From: Bacteroidia bacterium
GTDB taxonomy: Bacteria; Bacteroidota; Ignavibacteria; UBA10030
Assembly: GCA_022180565.1 (NCBI GenBank)
Contig: BQML01000004.1
Location: 1-49,804 of the forward strand
Direction of reading: 5' to 3'
DNA: 49,804 nt
Numbering within the stretch: the first letter of the stretch is position 1; every line of letters starts with the position of its first letter. Below, piece by piece: positions 20,348 through 29,754 of this stretch. The notes below the pieces were generated by a model. It was not told the origin of the DNA and did not search any database. It saw only the letters and a program-made list of their open reading frames with translations. Made by a program: the position numbers and the translations under genes.

Positions 20348-20381
20348 GGAAGCGAGAAGTGAGACGTAAGACGTGAGAAGG
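20348..20381. repeat. heptamer array GAAGTGA-like, five units
   Basis: GAAGCGA, GAAGTGA, GACGTAA, GACGTGA, GAAGGG in a seven-base phase. It fills most of the hpnD-hpnE gap inside the operon, immediately upstream of the hpnE TTG start. Confidence 0.7.
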
Positions 20382-20395
20382 GTATGCACACCAGG

Positions 20396-21340
20396 TTATG
20401 CTGGCAATTCCGTGCGCACGTACCGATGGAAATTCCGGGGAAGTCCATTGCGCAACCTCAGCACCATCGCGACAAGAAGCTTGATCGGCGGTGCGAGCCG
20501 GATGCGGTGGGAGAACACATCGTAGTTCTTGGCTTCGATACGTTTCAACAACAGGTAGTAGATGTTCCCCATAATCCGAGCGGCAAGGAACAGCGGCTTG
20601 TCCTCTTCCGCCAGGGAAGCCTTGGCCTTCCGGAAGTACATCCGCGCACGGTCGCATTCGAACTTCATCAATGCCACGAACCTGTCGTTGTACCGGCCGG
20701 CCAGAAGTTCCTCTTCTGTATAACCGAATCGCCGGAGATCCTCTTGCGGAAGGTAAATCCTGCCTCTCTTGGCGTCGCTCTTGATATCCCGAAGAATGTT
20801 TGTCAACTGAAGCGCCTTCCCCAGATTGATCGCGTATTCTTTGGCCTTGGAGTGATGATACCCGAATACTTCGGCGCAGATCAATCCGACGGTCGAAGCC
20901 ACGCGATAGCAGTAGATCTCCAGTTCATGAAAGGTCACGTACCGCTGTTTCCGCAGGTCCATTTCCATGCCTTTGAGCAGTTCGCGGAAGTGATCGGCGG
21001 GAATATTGAACTTGTGGATGACCGCCCCAAGCCTGTTGAGCATTTGAAATCTCGACGTGCCGCTCAGCGCGCTCTGAAGCTCCCGCGTCCATTGCCGCAG
21101 GCGCCGGTGCTTTTCTCTCGGATCGGCATCATCGTCCACGATATCGTCCGTAAACCGGCAAAAGGCATAGATCGTTTCGATGGCTTCCCGCTTTGGTGCG
21201 GGAAGTGAAAGAAAGGAAACGTAGAAGTTGCTGAGCTTGTTCCGGGAATAATCCGGGCCGAGAATATGGACAGCCTGTGCTGGCATGACACGTTCCGTAC
21301 TTGAAAGATACGCACGTTCGGTGTCAAGGTCAACGGTCAC
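20396..21340 (-). CDS. hpnD: presqualene diphosphate synthase HpnD
   Basis: Joins two farnesyl diphosphates to presqualene diphosphate. 314 residues of the squalene/phytoene synthase fold. The first Asp-rich motif is FTDDIVDDDAD and the second is NILRDIKSDAKRGRIYLP, the two magnesium-diphosphate sites. CRVASTVGL and ALQLTNIL are typical of HpnD. The GTG start at 21340 overlaps the hpnC stop in a GTGA, so translation is coupled. An internal Met at residue 19 (MPAQAVH) is another possible start. Confidence 0.93.
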   Translation of the reverse strand: MTVDLDTERAYLSSTERVMPAQAVHILGPDYSRNKLSNFYVSFLSLPAPKREAIETIYAFCRFTDDIVDDDADPREKHRRLRQWTRELQSALSGTSRFQMLNRLGAVIHKFNIPADHFRELLKGMEMDLRKQRYVTFHELEIYCYRVASTVGLICAEVFGYHHSKAKEYAINLGKALQLTNILRDIKSDAKRGRIYLPQEDLRRFGYTEEELLAGRYNDRFVALMKFECDRARMYFRKAKASLAEEDKPLFLAARIMGNIYYLLLKRIEAKNYDVFSHRIRLAPPIKLLVAMVLRLRNGLPRNFHRYVRTELPA

Positions 21341-22251
21341 GGCTTTGCCGTTTGGTTTCGGCGTCCCGGCCCGCCGAGGTCGACCATTGCTCGAACCAGA
21401 ATTCCGACTTTATCGAGAGGCGACAGAACGGGTCTTTTTTGAAGGACTTCGTAGTTGAGATCCCGGATCTTTGCGAGGATCGTCATTCCGCCCCACCATG
21501 TAGCTCTAAGCTGAAGCTTCAGATCGTTTCCGACCTCACGGACCAACGGCCTCCCATTTTCAAACAATTCCACCGTCCGATCAACCTGATTCTTCATCAG
21601 CACCCGGAACGAATCCGATGTCTTTTTCGCCAGAAGATCCTGAACGGTCACCCTGAACCGTCTGAGATCTTCAAGCGGGATATACACGCGGTCCTTCTGG
21701 AGGTCGATGGACACATCCTGCCAGAAGTTGGTCAGTTGGAGGGCGGTGCAAATCTTGTCGGACAGGAGCTCCAGACGTTCATTCCTGTACCCGAACATCA
21801 GAAGGATGATTCTGCCTACGGGATTAGCAGACTTGGAGCAGTAGGTCACAACGTCGCCGAATGTTTCGTATCGATTGACCGAAACATCGGAAACGAACGC
21901 GTCGAGGAGGAGGTCGAGGAGTTCCCGGGGGATCGAAAAGGAACGAACGGTCTCGCGCAGAGCAATGAACACCGGGTGAGTGGCTTTCCCGGCATAGCAG
22001 TCCTTCAACCGTTCTCTCCATTCTTCGAGTTTTTTCAAACGTTCGGCGGCTTCAAGGCCCGGCTCATCGGCGAAATCGTCCGCAGTTCTCGCAAAGGCAT
22101 ACACGGCGGCAATGAATTTCCGCTTTTCCTTCGGAATAAAAAATGATGCCACGGGGAAATTCTCATAGTGACGGTAGGCGAGATTTTCACAGTGGCGGAA
22201 TGATTCCTCGATGGTAGGAAGAGATGAGGAGGATGAAATTGGAGATGCCAT
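21337..22251 (-). CDS. hpnC: hydroxysqualene synthase HpnC
   Basis: Converts presqualene diphosphate to hydroxysqualene. 304 residues of the squalene/phytoene synthase fold, with RHYENFPVASFF (diagnostic of HpnC), the first Asp motif RTADDFADEP and the second NFWQDVSIDLQKDRVYIP. It is the first gene of the operon. A TATAAT lies only nine bases ahead of the ATG at 22251, so the message may have almost no leader; no Shine-Dalgarno sequence is present. No squalene-hopene cyclase is in the window, so whether the end product is hopanoid cannot be said from here. Confidence 0.93.
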   Translation of the reverse strand: MASPISSSSSLPTIEESFRHCENLAYRHYENFPVASFFIPKEKRKFIAAVYAFARTADDFADEPGLEAAERLKKLEEWRERLKDCYAGKATHPVFIALRETVRSFSIPRELLDLLLDAFVSDVSVNRYETFGDVVTYCSKSANPVGRIILLMFGYRNERLELLSDKICTALQLTNFWQDVSIDLQKDRVYIPLEDLRRFRVTVQDLLAKKTSDSFRVLMKNQVDRTVELFENGRPLVREVGNDLKLQLRATWWGGMTILAKIRDLNYEVLQKRPVLSPLDKVGILVRAMVDLGGPGRRNQTAKP

Positions 22252-22260
22252 GGGGTCTGG

Positions 22261-22266
22261 ATTATA
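22261..22266 (-). promoter_or_regulatory. putative -10 element of the hpnCDE operon
   Basis: Perfect TATAAT on the minus strand, nine bases upstream of the hpnC ATG. The -35 (TTTCAT at a 17-base spacing) is poor. The placement implies a leader of only two or three bases. Confidence 0.4.
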
Positions 22267-22389
22267 AAGAAGTAAGGACTGAGATGAAAGAGGAGAGAGA
22301 ATGCAGGAATAAGGAAGAGGGAACGAAGTGCCGGAAAACTGATCCAGTGACGCGCGCAGGGCGGCCTGTTGTCCGATATGTCCGGGAGT

Positions 22390-24420
22390 TCATTCCGAAC
22401 GACTTTGTTCTTCGGGAACTCCAGGTGTCGTCCGATGGTCGTGGATGGGGGTCTCCTCCACCAGGACTTCCCACACCTTAATCGGTTCCTCCAATCCCTT
22501 CACTCTGACGGGTTCCAGGGGGCGGGTTCGTACATGATCCTTCACCAGCTCAAACGTTCGTTGAGAGATCATAATCCCTTCCACCGGGGCGTTGGCTTCG
22601 AGGCGCTGTGCGAGGTTCACGTCTGCCCCCAACACCGTGTAGGAGAGTCTTCGTTGTGATCCCATATTCCCCACGACAACCGGGCCCGTGTTGATACCGA
22701 TCCTGATCCTTACGGGAAACCATCCTTCCGCTTCCCATTTTTTCTTCAGCTCCCGAGTCTTCTTCTGCATTTCGACTGCCGCCCGAACGGCCCGGACCGC
22801 GTGGTCTGCCTGCGGTTCGGGGTCTCCAAAGAAAACCATCAGACCGTCGCCGATGAACTTATCGACGGTTCCCTCGTACTTGAACACGATATCCACCATT
22901 GCTCCAAAGTATTCATTGAGCAGTCGCTGAATATCATCCGGTTTCATCGTGGAAGAATAGCTCGTAAAGCTCTTGATGTCGCTGAACAGAATCGTCAACT
23001 CTTTCTTCTGACCGCCCGCCGTGATCAATTCCGGATTTGCCATGATGCGCCGGACGACCGCGGGCGGAAAGTATGCCTCGAACGATCTGCGAAGCGCTTC
23101 CTTGTTTTTCTGTTCGTCGAAGAACCGGTAACCAAGGATCGACAGCATGCCGAAGACGATCATCAAGGCCCCCGGAAGAGGGGGTATCACTGTTCCCAGG
23201 AGGAATGAAGCGGTGGAGAACAGGAGGTATCCGACAAGAACTCCCGTCATGCTCAGGGACAATCCGATCGAGGCCAGGCGAGCGGACAGGAGAACAAGCA
23301 TCGTGAGAATGCCCAGCTCAATCAGGATCACCCATTCGGAACCCAGTTCCCTGATGAACTGGTTGGAAATGATGGAGTATATGACGTTTGCATGCAGGCC
23401 GCTGAGCGGAAGATTGTTATCCGTGGGTACGGGTCCGACATCCCCGGATCCTGTCGTAACCTCGGCCACGACCACGATCTTGCCGCCAAGTTCCTCGCTG
23501 AACAGCTCCAGTTCGTCGCGATCCTCGGACGCCCGAAGAACATCGCCGAAATCGTAGTGCAGCATTGTTTCCCACGGACCGGCCCAATTGATGAACATGT
23601 TGGCGTGGCGGTCGATCGGAATGACCACATCCTGCGGTTCGCGACCCGGCCGCCGCGCTCCCTGGAGGGTGATGGACCGTCCCGGGGCGAGAATGATCCG
23701 GTCAGGCGTCACGCCAAGGTAATCGCACGCAACGCGAAAGGCGAAGCTCGGATGGTAGCGGTCGCCATAGCGCACAAGAAGGGGGGCCTTTCGGAAGACT
23801 CCGTCGCGATCGAACTTGAGATTCAAATAGCCGAGTCCCCGCGAGGCGCGGGCAATCTCCGGAATCGTGATCAAGGGGCCGGTCGCACGGTAGAGTTCGC
23901 CATCATCGCCTTCGACCTTGACGGCCCAGGCAGTGCTGTCCAGGTAACGGATGTGATCAAGTTCATGATCGGGAAGTGCAATCGATGGATCGGTTGAAAG
24001 AGTGAACTTCATTCCGAAGTACGCATTCCCCGCCTCCGCGACCGCATCCACAAGCTTTTGGTCTTCCTCCGGCGACGTGTAGCCCGGGAAGATATAATCC
24101 CAAACCTGGGCGGCGGCACCCATGGCTCCAAGGTTTTCCACGACTTGGGCGTACTGTGCGCGCGTCAGATAGAAATTGCGGAGGGCGGCTATCGTCCGGT
24201 CGGAGAGGTCCACATGGACCACTGTCGAATCATAGGTTGGTGCAAAGGCAGGGAGAGTGGACCGGAGGGCGAACATGCGGTCCACGATCTGGGAGTTCCA
24301 TGAAACGAAAACGGCCGGGAACGCCCAGAAGAGACCATGGACGAAGAGAAAAACGCCGGCCGCGAGCAATGAAGTGGTACGAACCCCGACAAGGGAAGGG
24401 CTGATGAAGGCGGCCTTCAT
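22390..24420 (-). CDS. CHASE2-domain adenylate/guanylate cyclase, membrane-bound
   Basis: 676 residues. An N-terminal membrane helix (about 16-35) is followed by a periplasmic CHASE2 sensor (about 40-345; VVHVDLSDRTI, GAAAQVWDYIFPGY, GYLNLKFDRDGVFR), a cluster of three helices (about 355-440), a linker with FEAYFPPAVVRRIM, and a class III cyclase domain (about 465-655). The cyclase domain has both metal aspartates (ILFSDIKSFT and FIGDGLMVFFGDP) and the late GINTGPVVVGNMGS and VLGADVNLAQRLE motifs. It is probably an active homodimeric cyclase making cAMP; substrate choice cannot be settled by eye. The start is six bases after the stop of the DUF4384-like gene, so the cyclase is the third gene of that operon, 138 bases before hpnC. 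Confidence 0.93.
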   Translation of the reverse strand: MKAAFISPSLVGVRTTSLLAAGVFLFVHGLFWAFPAVFVSWNSQIVDRMFALRSTLPAFAPTYDSTVVHVDLSDRTIAALRNFYLTRAQYAQVVENLGAMGAAAQVWDYIFPGYTSPEEDQKLVDAVAEAGNAYFGMKFTLSTDPSIALPDHELDHIRYLDSTAWAVKVEGDDGELYRATGPLITIPEIARASRGLGYLNLKFDRDGVFRKAPLLVRYGDRYHPSFAFRVACDYLGVTPDRIILAPGRSITLQGARRPGREPQDVVIPIDRHANMFINWAGPWETMLHYDFGDVLRASEDRDELELFSEELGGKIVVVAEVTTGSGDVGPVPTDNNLPLSGLHANVIYSIISNQFIRELGSEWVILIELGILTMLVLLSARLASIGLSLSMTGVLVGYLLFSTASFLLGTVIPPLPGALMIVFGMLSILGYRFFDEQKNKEALRRSFEAYFPPAVVRRIMANPELITAGGQKKELTILFSDIKSFTSYSSTMKPDDIQRLLNEYFGAMVDIVFKYEGTVDKFIGDGLMVFFGDPEPQADHAVRAVRAAVEMQKKTRELKKKWEAEGWFPVRIRIGINTGPVVVGNMGSQRRLSYTVLGADVNLAQRLEANAPVEGIMISQRTFELVKDHVRTRPLEPVRVKGLEEPIKVWEVLVEETPIHDHRTTPGVPEEQSRSE

Positions 24421-24426
24421 CCGAAC

Positions 24427-25113
24427 CTACTTGTGCTCGATGGTGTAGGTTTTGCTGTAGAAATTGTTCGCAGAGATTTCCGTCGCAATGGAAGCCACAT
24501 CGGGGCGCTTTGCGGGCTCGGCCTCGTCTACGCCACGGATATTCCCTCCAATCGTCACCGGTCGTTCCGCCAGGGTCGTAAACGTGCGGAATTTTCGCTT
24601 TACGTCCCGAATCTCCGCCAGGATCTTCTTTGCGGCATCAGGCCTGGCATCCTTGGGGGCGGCGGCATACTCGCTCATCAGAGCTTCGAGCTCCAGCAGT
24701 CGTTCGTTTGCGGCCAGGAGATAGAATGTTTCCCTTCCCGTGTTGTTATCGAGGACAAACCAGCCCCGGCCTTTCGGGATATAATAGTTCTTTCCCACTT
24801 TGTAGTCCCCTGCAAACTGCCGGATATCTTCGGGAAACAAGAGGGACACCTCGCCGTTCGGACTGTCGTGAATGAGATAGACGTAGCACTCTTTCTTCAG
24901 TTCCACCACCATCTTGATCTCATCGCCGGTTGCCAGGGAAGTATCGCGCGTAATGGGCACAAATCTCTTTTCCTTGCCGATCAGGGCTCCGAACCCCCAG
25001 CGGAATGCGACATTTTCCTTGTTGTCTTGAACCGCGCCCGGGTCCGTTCCTGAATCCAGGGGCATCCACCACGACAGGCTTCCGGCAACAAGAATGGCGA
25101 GAAAGAATTTCAT
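24427..25113 (-). CDS. secreted DUF4384-like protein
   Basis: 228 residues. The start at 25113 gives a signal peptide (MKFFLAILVAGSLSWW) and has GGAG eight bases upstream, which is better than the earlier in-frame ATG at 25134. The mature part contains VELKKECYVYLIHDSPNGEVSLLFPE, the core of the DUF4384 fold (a sheet domain found beside caspases and kinases in many bacteria), followed by a helical Ala/Lys-rich stretch. DUF4384 proteins have no proven role; exported placement suggests an envelope partner. It lies between the caspase/WD40 gene (47 bases) and the cyclase gene (6 bases), so it is the middle gene of a three-gene operon. Confidence 0.8.
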   Translation of the reverse strand: MKFFLAILVAGSLSWWMPLDSGTDPGAVQDNKENVAFRWGFGALIGKEKRFVPITRDTSLATGDEIKMVVELKKECYVYLIHDSPNGEVSLLFPEDIRQFAGDYKVGKNYYIPKGRGWFVLDNNTGRETFYLLAANERLLELEALMSEYAAAPKDARPDAAKKILAEIRDVKRKFRTFTTLAERPVTIGGNIRGVDEAEPAKRPDVASIATEISANNFYSKTYTIEHK

Positions 25114-25160
25114 GGGTCTGTCTCCAGTATTCACGAAAGAGTTTGCTGCCTTCGAGGTCG

Positions 25161-27548
25161 TTATTTATTCAAAACCGCCATCGGTAGTTCCTTATCGTAT
25201 GTCGTCTGGCTCCGTGTCGGGTTTTGGGCTCCCCGCGTTTTTCGCTTGACTTGCTCTTCGACGTAACCCATGAGCTCGTTGATCGTCACAAGGTAGTCAT
25301 TATTCAGGTCTGCCGCCCCCTTCAACCCTTCCAAGAGATAGTACGTGAACACGCCATGCCCCAGATCCGGGAACTCCTGAGAAACTTCACCTGCCGCACT
25401 GGCCGTGAACACGACCATGCCTTCTTTTGCGCGGGCCAGCTCCGCGAGGTACTGGTTGATCGGATTCGATTGTGTTACATCGAGTCCCCGTGTCGCCACA
25501 TCGACAGAGATTCCCCCGCTGTGACATGCGTCGGACAGCACCACGACCTTCTTCGCGGCAATCTGCCGCGCGATCACCGTCTGGATGTCCCACATGGGAA
25601 ACGCCGTCGTCCCGAGACGGTTCGGATCGGTATCATAGGTCAACAAATAGAGATTCTGCGGCCTCGTCGGATCCGGCGCCCCATGTCCGGCAAAATAGAT
25701 AACCACCAAATCCTTGTCAATGGCCTGTTGGAGGAAGTCGATGAGGGCCTCACGCAGATTCGGGAGGGTCGCGTCCTTGTTGATGAGAATTCTCATGTGG
25801 TCTGCATCGAACCCGCCACCTTCGGGCGTCTGCAAAAAGGCAGCCAGCGCTTCGGCGTCTCGATCTGCATATTTCAACGACGGGATCCCCTTGTTAGCGT
25901 ACTCCGACACACCGACGATGACCGCCCAGCGTTGGGGACCGACTGCTTTGGCAGATCCACTCTCGCGCCGAACGGTTTCCGTGATTGCCGCCGAGAATTT
26001 CCTGTTCACCCCAACAAGTTTCGTGAACCGCTCTCCTTCCCGGCTGATGAGCGTAATCCCGATCTGATTGTATCCGACAATGAGAGGCACTTCCTCACGG
26101 ATGACGTCGCCGGCACGCACGCGCACACCGCCCCGTTGATCGATGAGATCCACGGTATTGACCGAGATCGAATACGCACCGACATCGAACCAGGGTTTAA
26201 TCTCCACCTCTACTGCAACATGTTCGGTTTCAGAATTGGCTCCCGGGGAAAGGATCTCAACGGCCTCGTTCGATGTCAGGCGTCTGATGAACAACGCCTG
26301 CGTCGTCGTGTTGCCGGCAGAATCGGACGCCTGCACCTCAATCTTGTTCATTCCGACAACCGGCAGAGGAATTGAAGCCCTAAACTCCTTTCCGCTCAAT
26401 CCGGCGCCCGCCATCATCGTCTGCTGGGTCACATCGGTCAGAGTTACCTCCGTGCCTCCCACCAGAACCCTGGAAATCGGATTCTCATCGTAAACCATCC
26501 CGGCAACTTCGTATTGTTTCGCGTAGACCTGGCTTGGAGCATCTTCGGTGTAGCGTGCCGGGCGCAGAATCGTGAGCGTGGGGGCGGTAGTATCCGGGGC
26601 AGTCGGAAGGACTCTCCAGAAGGCGACCGCACCTCCCGAGGTGCCGGTGACCATGGTCTCCGCTGACGCAAACGCTACCGTGGTAAACAGCGTGCCATCC
26701 GTCATCAGGGTCTTGCGCGGTGCAAGGGTTTTCAGGTCGTACAGGGCGAGTGAACCGTCAGACCATGTTGCTGCCAACCAACGGCCTTCAGGATCAAACG
26801 CCATCGCAGTCACGGAGCCCTGCCGAACCTGTCCTGCCCCTGCAGGTTCCAGCGTCGCCGCGTTCCAAAACGTGAGCCGGCCATCGTTCCCGCCGCACAC
26901 CAGAAGCCGGCCGTCCGGACTGAAGCCAAGCACGACTGGAAGCCCTTCCGTCGCCTGTCCTGCCCGTTGAACAGTCAGGCTTGAATCGACCATCGTGATC
27001 CGCTTGGAGGCCAGGCCTACAGCCACAGTTTTTCCGTCGGGGTGAAGAGCCAGGGCTGTGATGCGGTCCGACTTGATCTCCACTGAAGCAAGAGTGGATC
27101 GCTTCAGCGGGTCAAACAGCACGAGCGAGTTGTCCGACCCCGCGATCACCAGGCGCCCATCCGGCCGCATCAAACACTGCGCGATCCCTTCCTGATAAGC
27201 TGTGAGGGATTGAAGCATGGTTCCCTTTGCGAGATCCCAGAAACTTACCTGCCCGTCGGTTCTGACCGTAAGGAGCCGGCCGTCGGTTGCGAAGATCAGA
27301 GAAGAGAGAACCGCCGGAAGTTGGGGGTAGGAGAAGACTTGTGTGAACGACGAGCCGTCGAGAACAATCAGTTCCTGGGAAGCCGAGGCCAATGCCACCA
27401 GTGCCGCGGGGGCAAACGTCGCCGAACGGGTGATCTCTGCGCCAAAGGGTACGGTTTCGTGGAGGCGCTTTACATAGGCTTCATTCTGGGCGCGCAGGGA
27501 CGTCAGCGACACCGCGCACACCAAAAGAGTCATCGCCACTCTGATCAT
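25161..27548 (-). CDS. exported caspase-like (C14) peptidase with N-terminal WD40 repeats
   Basis: 795 residues. A signal peptide (MIRVAMTLLVCAVSLTSLRAQ) leads into about seven WD40-type blades (about 40-330, for example FSPDGRLLVCGGNDGRLTFW), two Ig-like segments (about 335-535, with EVQASDSAGNT), and a caspase domain (about 558-780). The catalytic His 622 is in YFAGHG and Cys 675 in SDACHSGG. Near the C-terminus, DLNNDYLVTINE (747-758) fits a 12-residue EF-hand loop. This kind of protein is probably a protease that cuts after basic or acidic residues, but the target is unknown; the export signal suggests it works in the periplasm or at the surface. The ATG at 27548 has GGAG five bases upstream. 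It heads the operon with the DUF4384-like and cyclase genes. Confidence 0.93.
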   Translation of the reverse strand: MIRVAMTLLVCAVSLTSLRAQNEAYVKRLHETVPFGAEITRSATFAPAALVALASASQELIVLDGSSFTQVFSYPQLPAVLSSLIFATDGRLLTVRTDGQVSFWDLAKGTMLQSLTAYQEGIAQCLMRPDGRLVIAGSDNSLVLFDPLKRSTLASVEIKSDRITALALHPDGKTVAVGLASKRITMVDSSLTVQRAGQATEGLPVVLGFSPDGRLLVCGGNDGRLTFWNAATLEPAGAGQVRQGSVTAMAFDPEGRWLAATWSDGSLALYDLKTLAPRKTLMTDGTLFTTVAFASAETMVTGTSGGAVAFWRVLPTAPDTTAPTLTILRPARYTEDAPSQVYAKQYEVAGMVYDENPISRVLVGGTEVTLTDVTQQTMMAGAGLSGKEFRASIPLPVVGMNKIEVQASDSAGNTTTQALFIRRLTSNEAVEILSPGANSETEHVAVEVEIKPWFDVGAYSISVNTVDLIDQRGGVRVRAGDVIREEVPLIVGYNQIGITLISREGERFTKLVGVNRKFSAAITETVRRESGSAKAVGPQRWAVIVGVSEYANKGIPSLKYADRDAEALAAFLQTPEGGGFDADHMRILINKDATLPNLREALIDFLQQAIDKDLVVIYFAGHGAPDPTRPQNLYLLTYDTDPNRLGTTAFPMWDIQTVIARQIAAKKVVVLSDACHSGGISVDVATRGLDVTQSNPINQYLAELARAKEGMVVFTASAAGEVSQEFPDLGHGVFTYYLLEGLKGAADLNNDYLVTINELMGYVEEQVKRKTRGAQNPTRSQTTYDKELPMAVLNK

Positions 27549-27715
27549 ACCGTCTCCAATCGTTTGCATCAAACTAGAAAACGAGCAAATGTCATGTTGT
27601 GTCCGCAATCAAACCGGGGAATTCTGCGGATTGGTGCGAGAGAATAGGATTAGGAAGCGAGAAAATGTTTCATTTTTTCGAGAGAATGTCAAGGAAGGGA
27701 TCCGATGACATTTTA

Positions 27716-27744
27716 TTGCATCCCCAGGGTTGTTTTCCTATATT
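27716..27744 (+). promoter_or_regulatory. promoter of the secreted TPR protein gene
   Basis: TTGCAT (27716-27721), 17 bases, TATATT (27739-27744), about 45 bases upstream of the ATG at 27790. The divergent caspase operon start lies 170 bases away; no clear promoter was found for it. Confidence 0.65.
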
Positions 27745-27789
27745 GGGCATCGCTTTTGACCCTACTGCTTCACCCGGAGTCCACACGAG

Positions 27790-29691
27790 ATGAAACGAAT
27801 CCTCCTTTCTTCCCTCCTTCTTTTTTCGTCCGTTCTCATTGCCCAGACACCCACGATCCAGATCAAAGTCAGGGAAAAGTCGGGTTTTCTCGGCATGGGT
27901 GGTCCTCGTTTCATGGAGGTGCAGCTCAGCAATCGGCTGCGCGAAACCCCGTTGACGGACCAGAATGTTCAGAGGGATTCTCATTATGTATTCCTCTGCA
28001 AACCTGTAGGCGACTGGACAATCGACGAGGACTTTGTCGACGAGGAACTCGGGGCGCTTTCGATTGTCCAGAACGAAACCATTTTTCGCGTTGCATGGAA
28101 AGCGGCTTTTACACCCGGGGACAGTACAATTCTTATCGGGTATTCGCGGCGGCTCCGTCTCAACGAGCCTTTCAGGTTCCGGTTTGCTTTCAATTCAACT
28201 GCGGACAGCGCCGAAATGAAGGTACCGATGGACCTTTGGCCGGGATTCTCGGCTTTTCGCGACCTCATGGGACGACTGAATGCGGCCGTGCTTGCTCTGG
28301 AGTATCGAAAGGCCATCGGCCTCTGTGAGGAGATCCTCCGGGGAGAACAGGTTTTCGCGATTTTTCCGGCCTTTGCCGGCCTGCGGCACAACCGGACAGA
28401 GATCTTTGAGCAGTTCTACCTTGTCCATAGAGCCAGGGTTGACAGCGCTACTGCTCATGCATCGTCGAACCTGAAAGGGAGCATCGGCATTCTTGACGAG
28501 GAGAGGCCGGCCTTTGTTTTTGTTCGCGACTCGCTTCCCCTTCCGTCGCTTGGCATCACACCTGAGGATTCCTCGGTCGCAGTTCTGGTTGCCCGTTCCG
28601 CACAGACGATTGAGTGGCTTGATGCGACGCGCGACTCCCTGCAGAAGAAGCTCGATGACCAGAATGTGCGCTGGATTCTGGAGGGTTCCGTTGCAGGGCG
28701 CGTAGGGTTCCGTTATCAAACCATTCTGGAGATCCTTGCGTACTCGTATTCATCACTTGATTTCGCGGACACGGCGGCGGCGAGCCTGACAGGAACGATT
28801 TCCGAGGAACAGCGGGCAATTCTGGCCAAGGAGAATCTCACGGACGCCTACGAGACCTTCCTCCGCTTGACGAACCAACGGTATCGTGAGGGGTTGGCGC
28901 CGTTCTCCGCCGAGTTCCTCCTCAACGTCCGGAAAGATTCCGCTTCTTTCCGGCTCCCCTTCTATTCGATGCTGGCCGCCGTCAACGATTACTACACGGA
29001 GAATTTTGAAAGCGCCGTTGCCCATATCTTTGCGATCTTCCGCGTTTCGTACGATCCTCAAATATCCGAACGATACGACGGGATGCGCGTTATGATCAAG
29101 GTTCGTCAGGGGTTTTTCTCACCCGAGGCGGTGGCGCTGGTGGATGAAGCCGAAAAACGTGAAGCCGCGGATCCCGAGGCGGCAGGGGAACTCTACCGGC
29201 GCGCGGCGGCCATTGCTCCGGACTTTGCCTACGCCTCGTTTGCGCTTGGGCGCTACTACAGCCGGCAAGGTGATCCCATTCGTGCCCAGCCGTTTTTTGT
29301 GCGCGCCTACGAAACAGACTCCCTCTATCTCAGCGCTTACCGCGAGTCGGCAAACCTCTACAGGCGGTCGGGCAACTACAAGCCGATGATCGATGTACTG
29401 TCCCTCGCCATCAGGAAGGGAAACGATTATTGGGAAACCCATTCGAACATCGGACTGGCCTATATGGGGGATGGAGATCCCGCGAGGGCAATCCAGCACT
29501 ACGAGCGCGCCCTTGCCATCAATCCGCAGAGCTATACAACCAATATTCAGCTGGGACTCGCCTATCAGACCGTGAAGAACTACCAGAAGGCCCGCGAGTA
29601 CTTTAACAATGCCATCAACATCGACCCGCTCAGGCAGGAGGCGGTGGAGTATCTGACCAGATTGAACGAACTGCAAAGAAGCGGAAAGTAG
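27790..29691 (+). CDS. secreted tetratricopeptide-repeat protein
   Basis: 633 residues. A signal peptide (MKRILLSSLLLFSSVLIAQ) is followed by a beta-rich N-terminal part (about 20-150) that resembles no family I know, a helical middle (150-450), and clear TPR repeats in the last 180 residues (for example AELYRRAAAIAPDFAYASFALG, ETHSNIGLAYMGDGDPARAI and YTTNIQLGLAYQTVKNYQKAREYF; these are helix pairs with the W/Y-A-P spacing). The C-terminus has no sorting signal. The protein is probably an envelope scaffold. It is divergent from the caspase/WD40-DUF4384-cyclase operon, whose first product is also exported, so the two units could work together; this is only positional. The ATG at 27790 has a weak GGAG upstream. 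Confidence 0.85.
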   Translation: MKRILLSSLLLFSSVLIAQTPTIQIKVREKSGFLGMGGPRFMEVQLSNRLRETPLTDQNVQRDSHYVFLCKPVGDWTIDEDFVDEELGALSIVQNETIFRVAWKAAFTPGDSTILIGYSRRLRLNEPFRFRFAFNSTADSAEMKVPMDLWPGFSAFRDLMGRLNAAVLALEYRKAIGLCEEILRGEQVFAIFPAFAGLRHNRTEIFEQFYLVHRARVDSATAHASSNLKGSIGILDEERPAFVFVRDSLPLPSLGITPEDSSVAVLVARSAQTIEWLDATRDSLQKKLDDQNVRWILEGSVAGRVGFRYQTILEILAYSYSSLDFADTAAASLTGTISEEQRAILAKENLTDAYETFLRLTNQRYREGLAPFSAEFLLNVRKDSASFRLPFYSMLAAVNDYYTENFESAVAHIFAIFRVSYDPQISERYDGMRVMIKVRQGFFSPEAVALVDEAEKREAADPEAAGELYRRAAAIAPDFAYASFALGRYYSRQGDPIRAQPFFVRAYETDSLYLSAYRESANLYRRSGNYKPMIDVLSLAIRKGNDYWETHSNIGLAYMGDGDPARAIQHYERALAINPQSYTTNIQLGLAYQTVKNYQKAREYFNNAINIDPLRQEAVEYLTRLNELQRSGK

Positions 29692-29754
29692 GGGCGAGTG
29701 TGTGTCCCCGGAAGGAGGATCCGGGGCGGATGACGGAAGACAACATCCCGCCGT

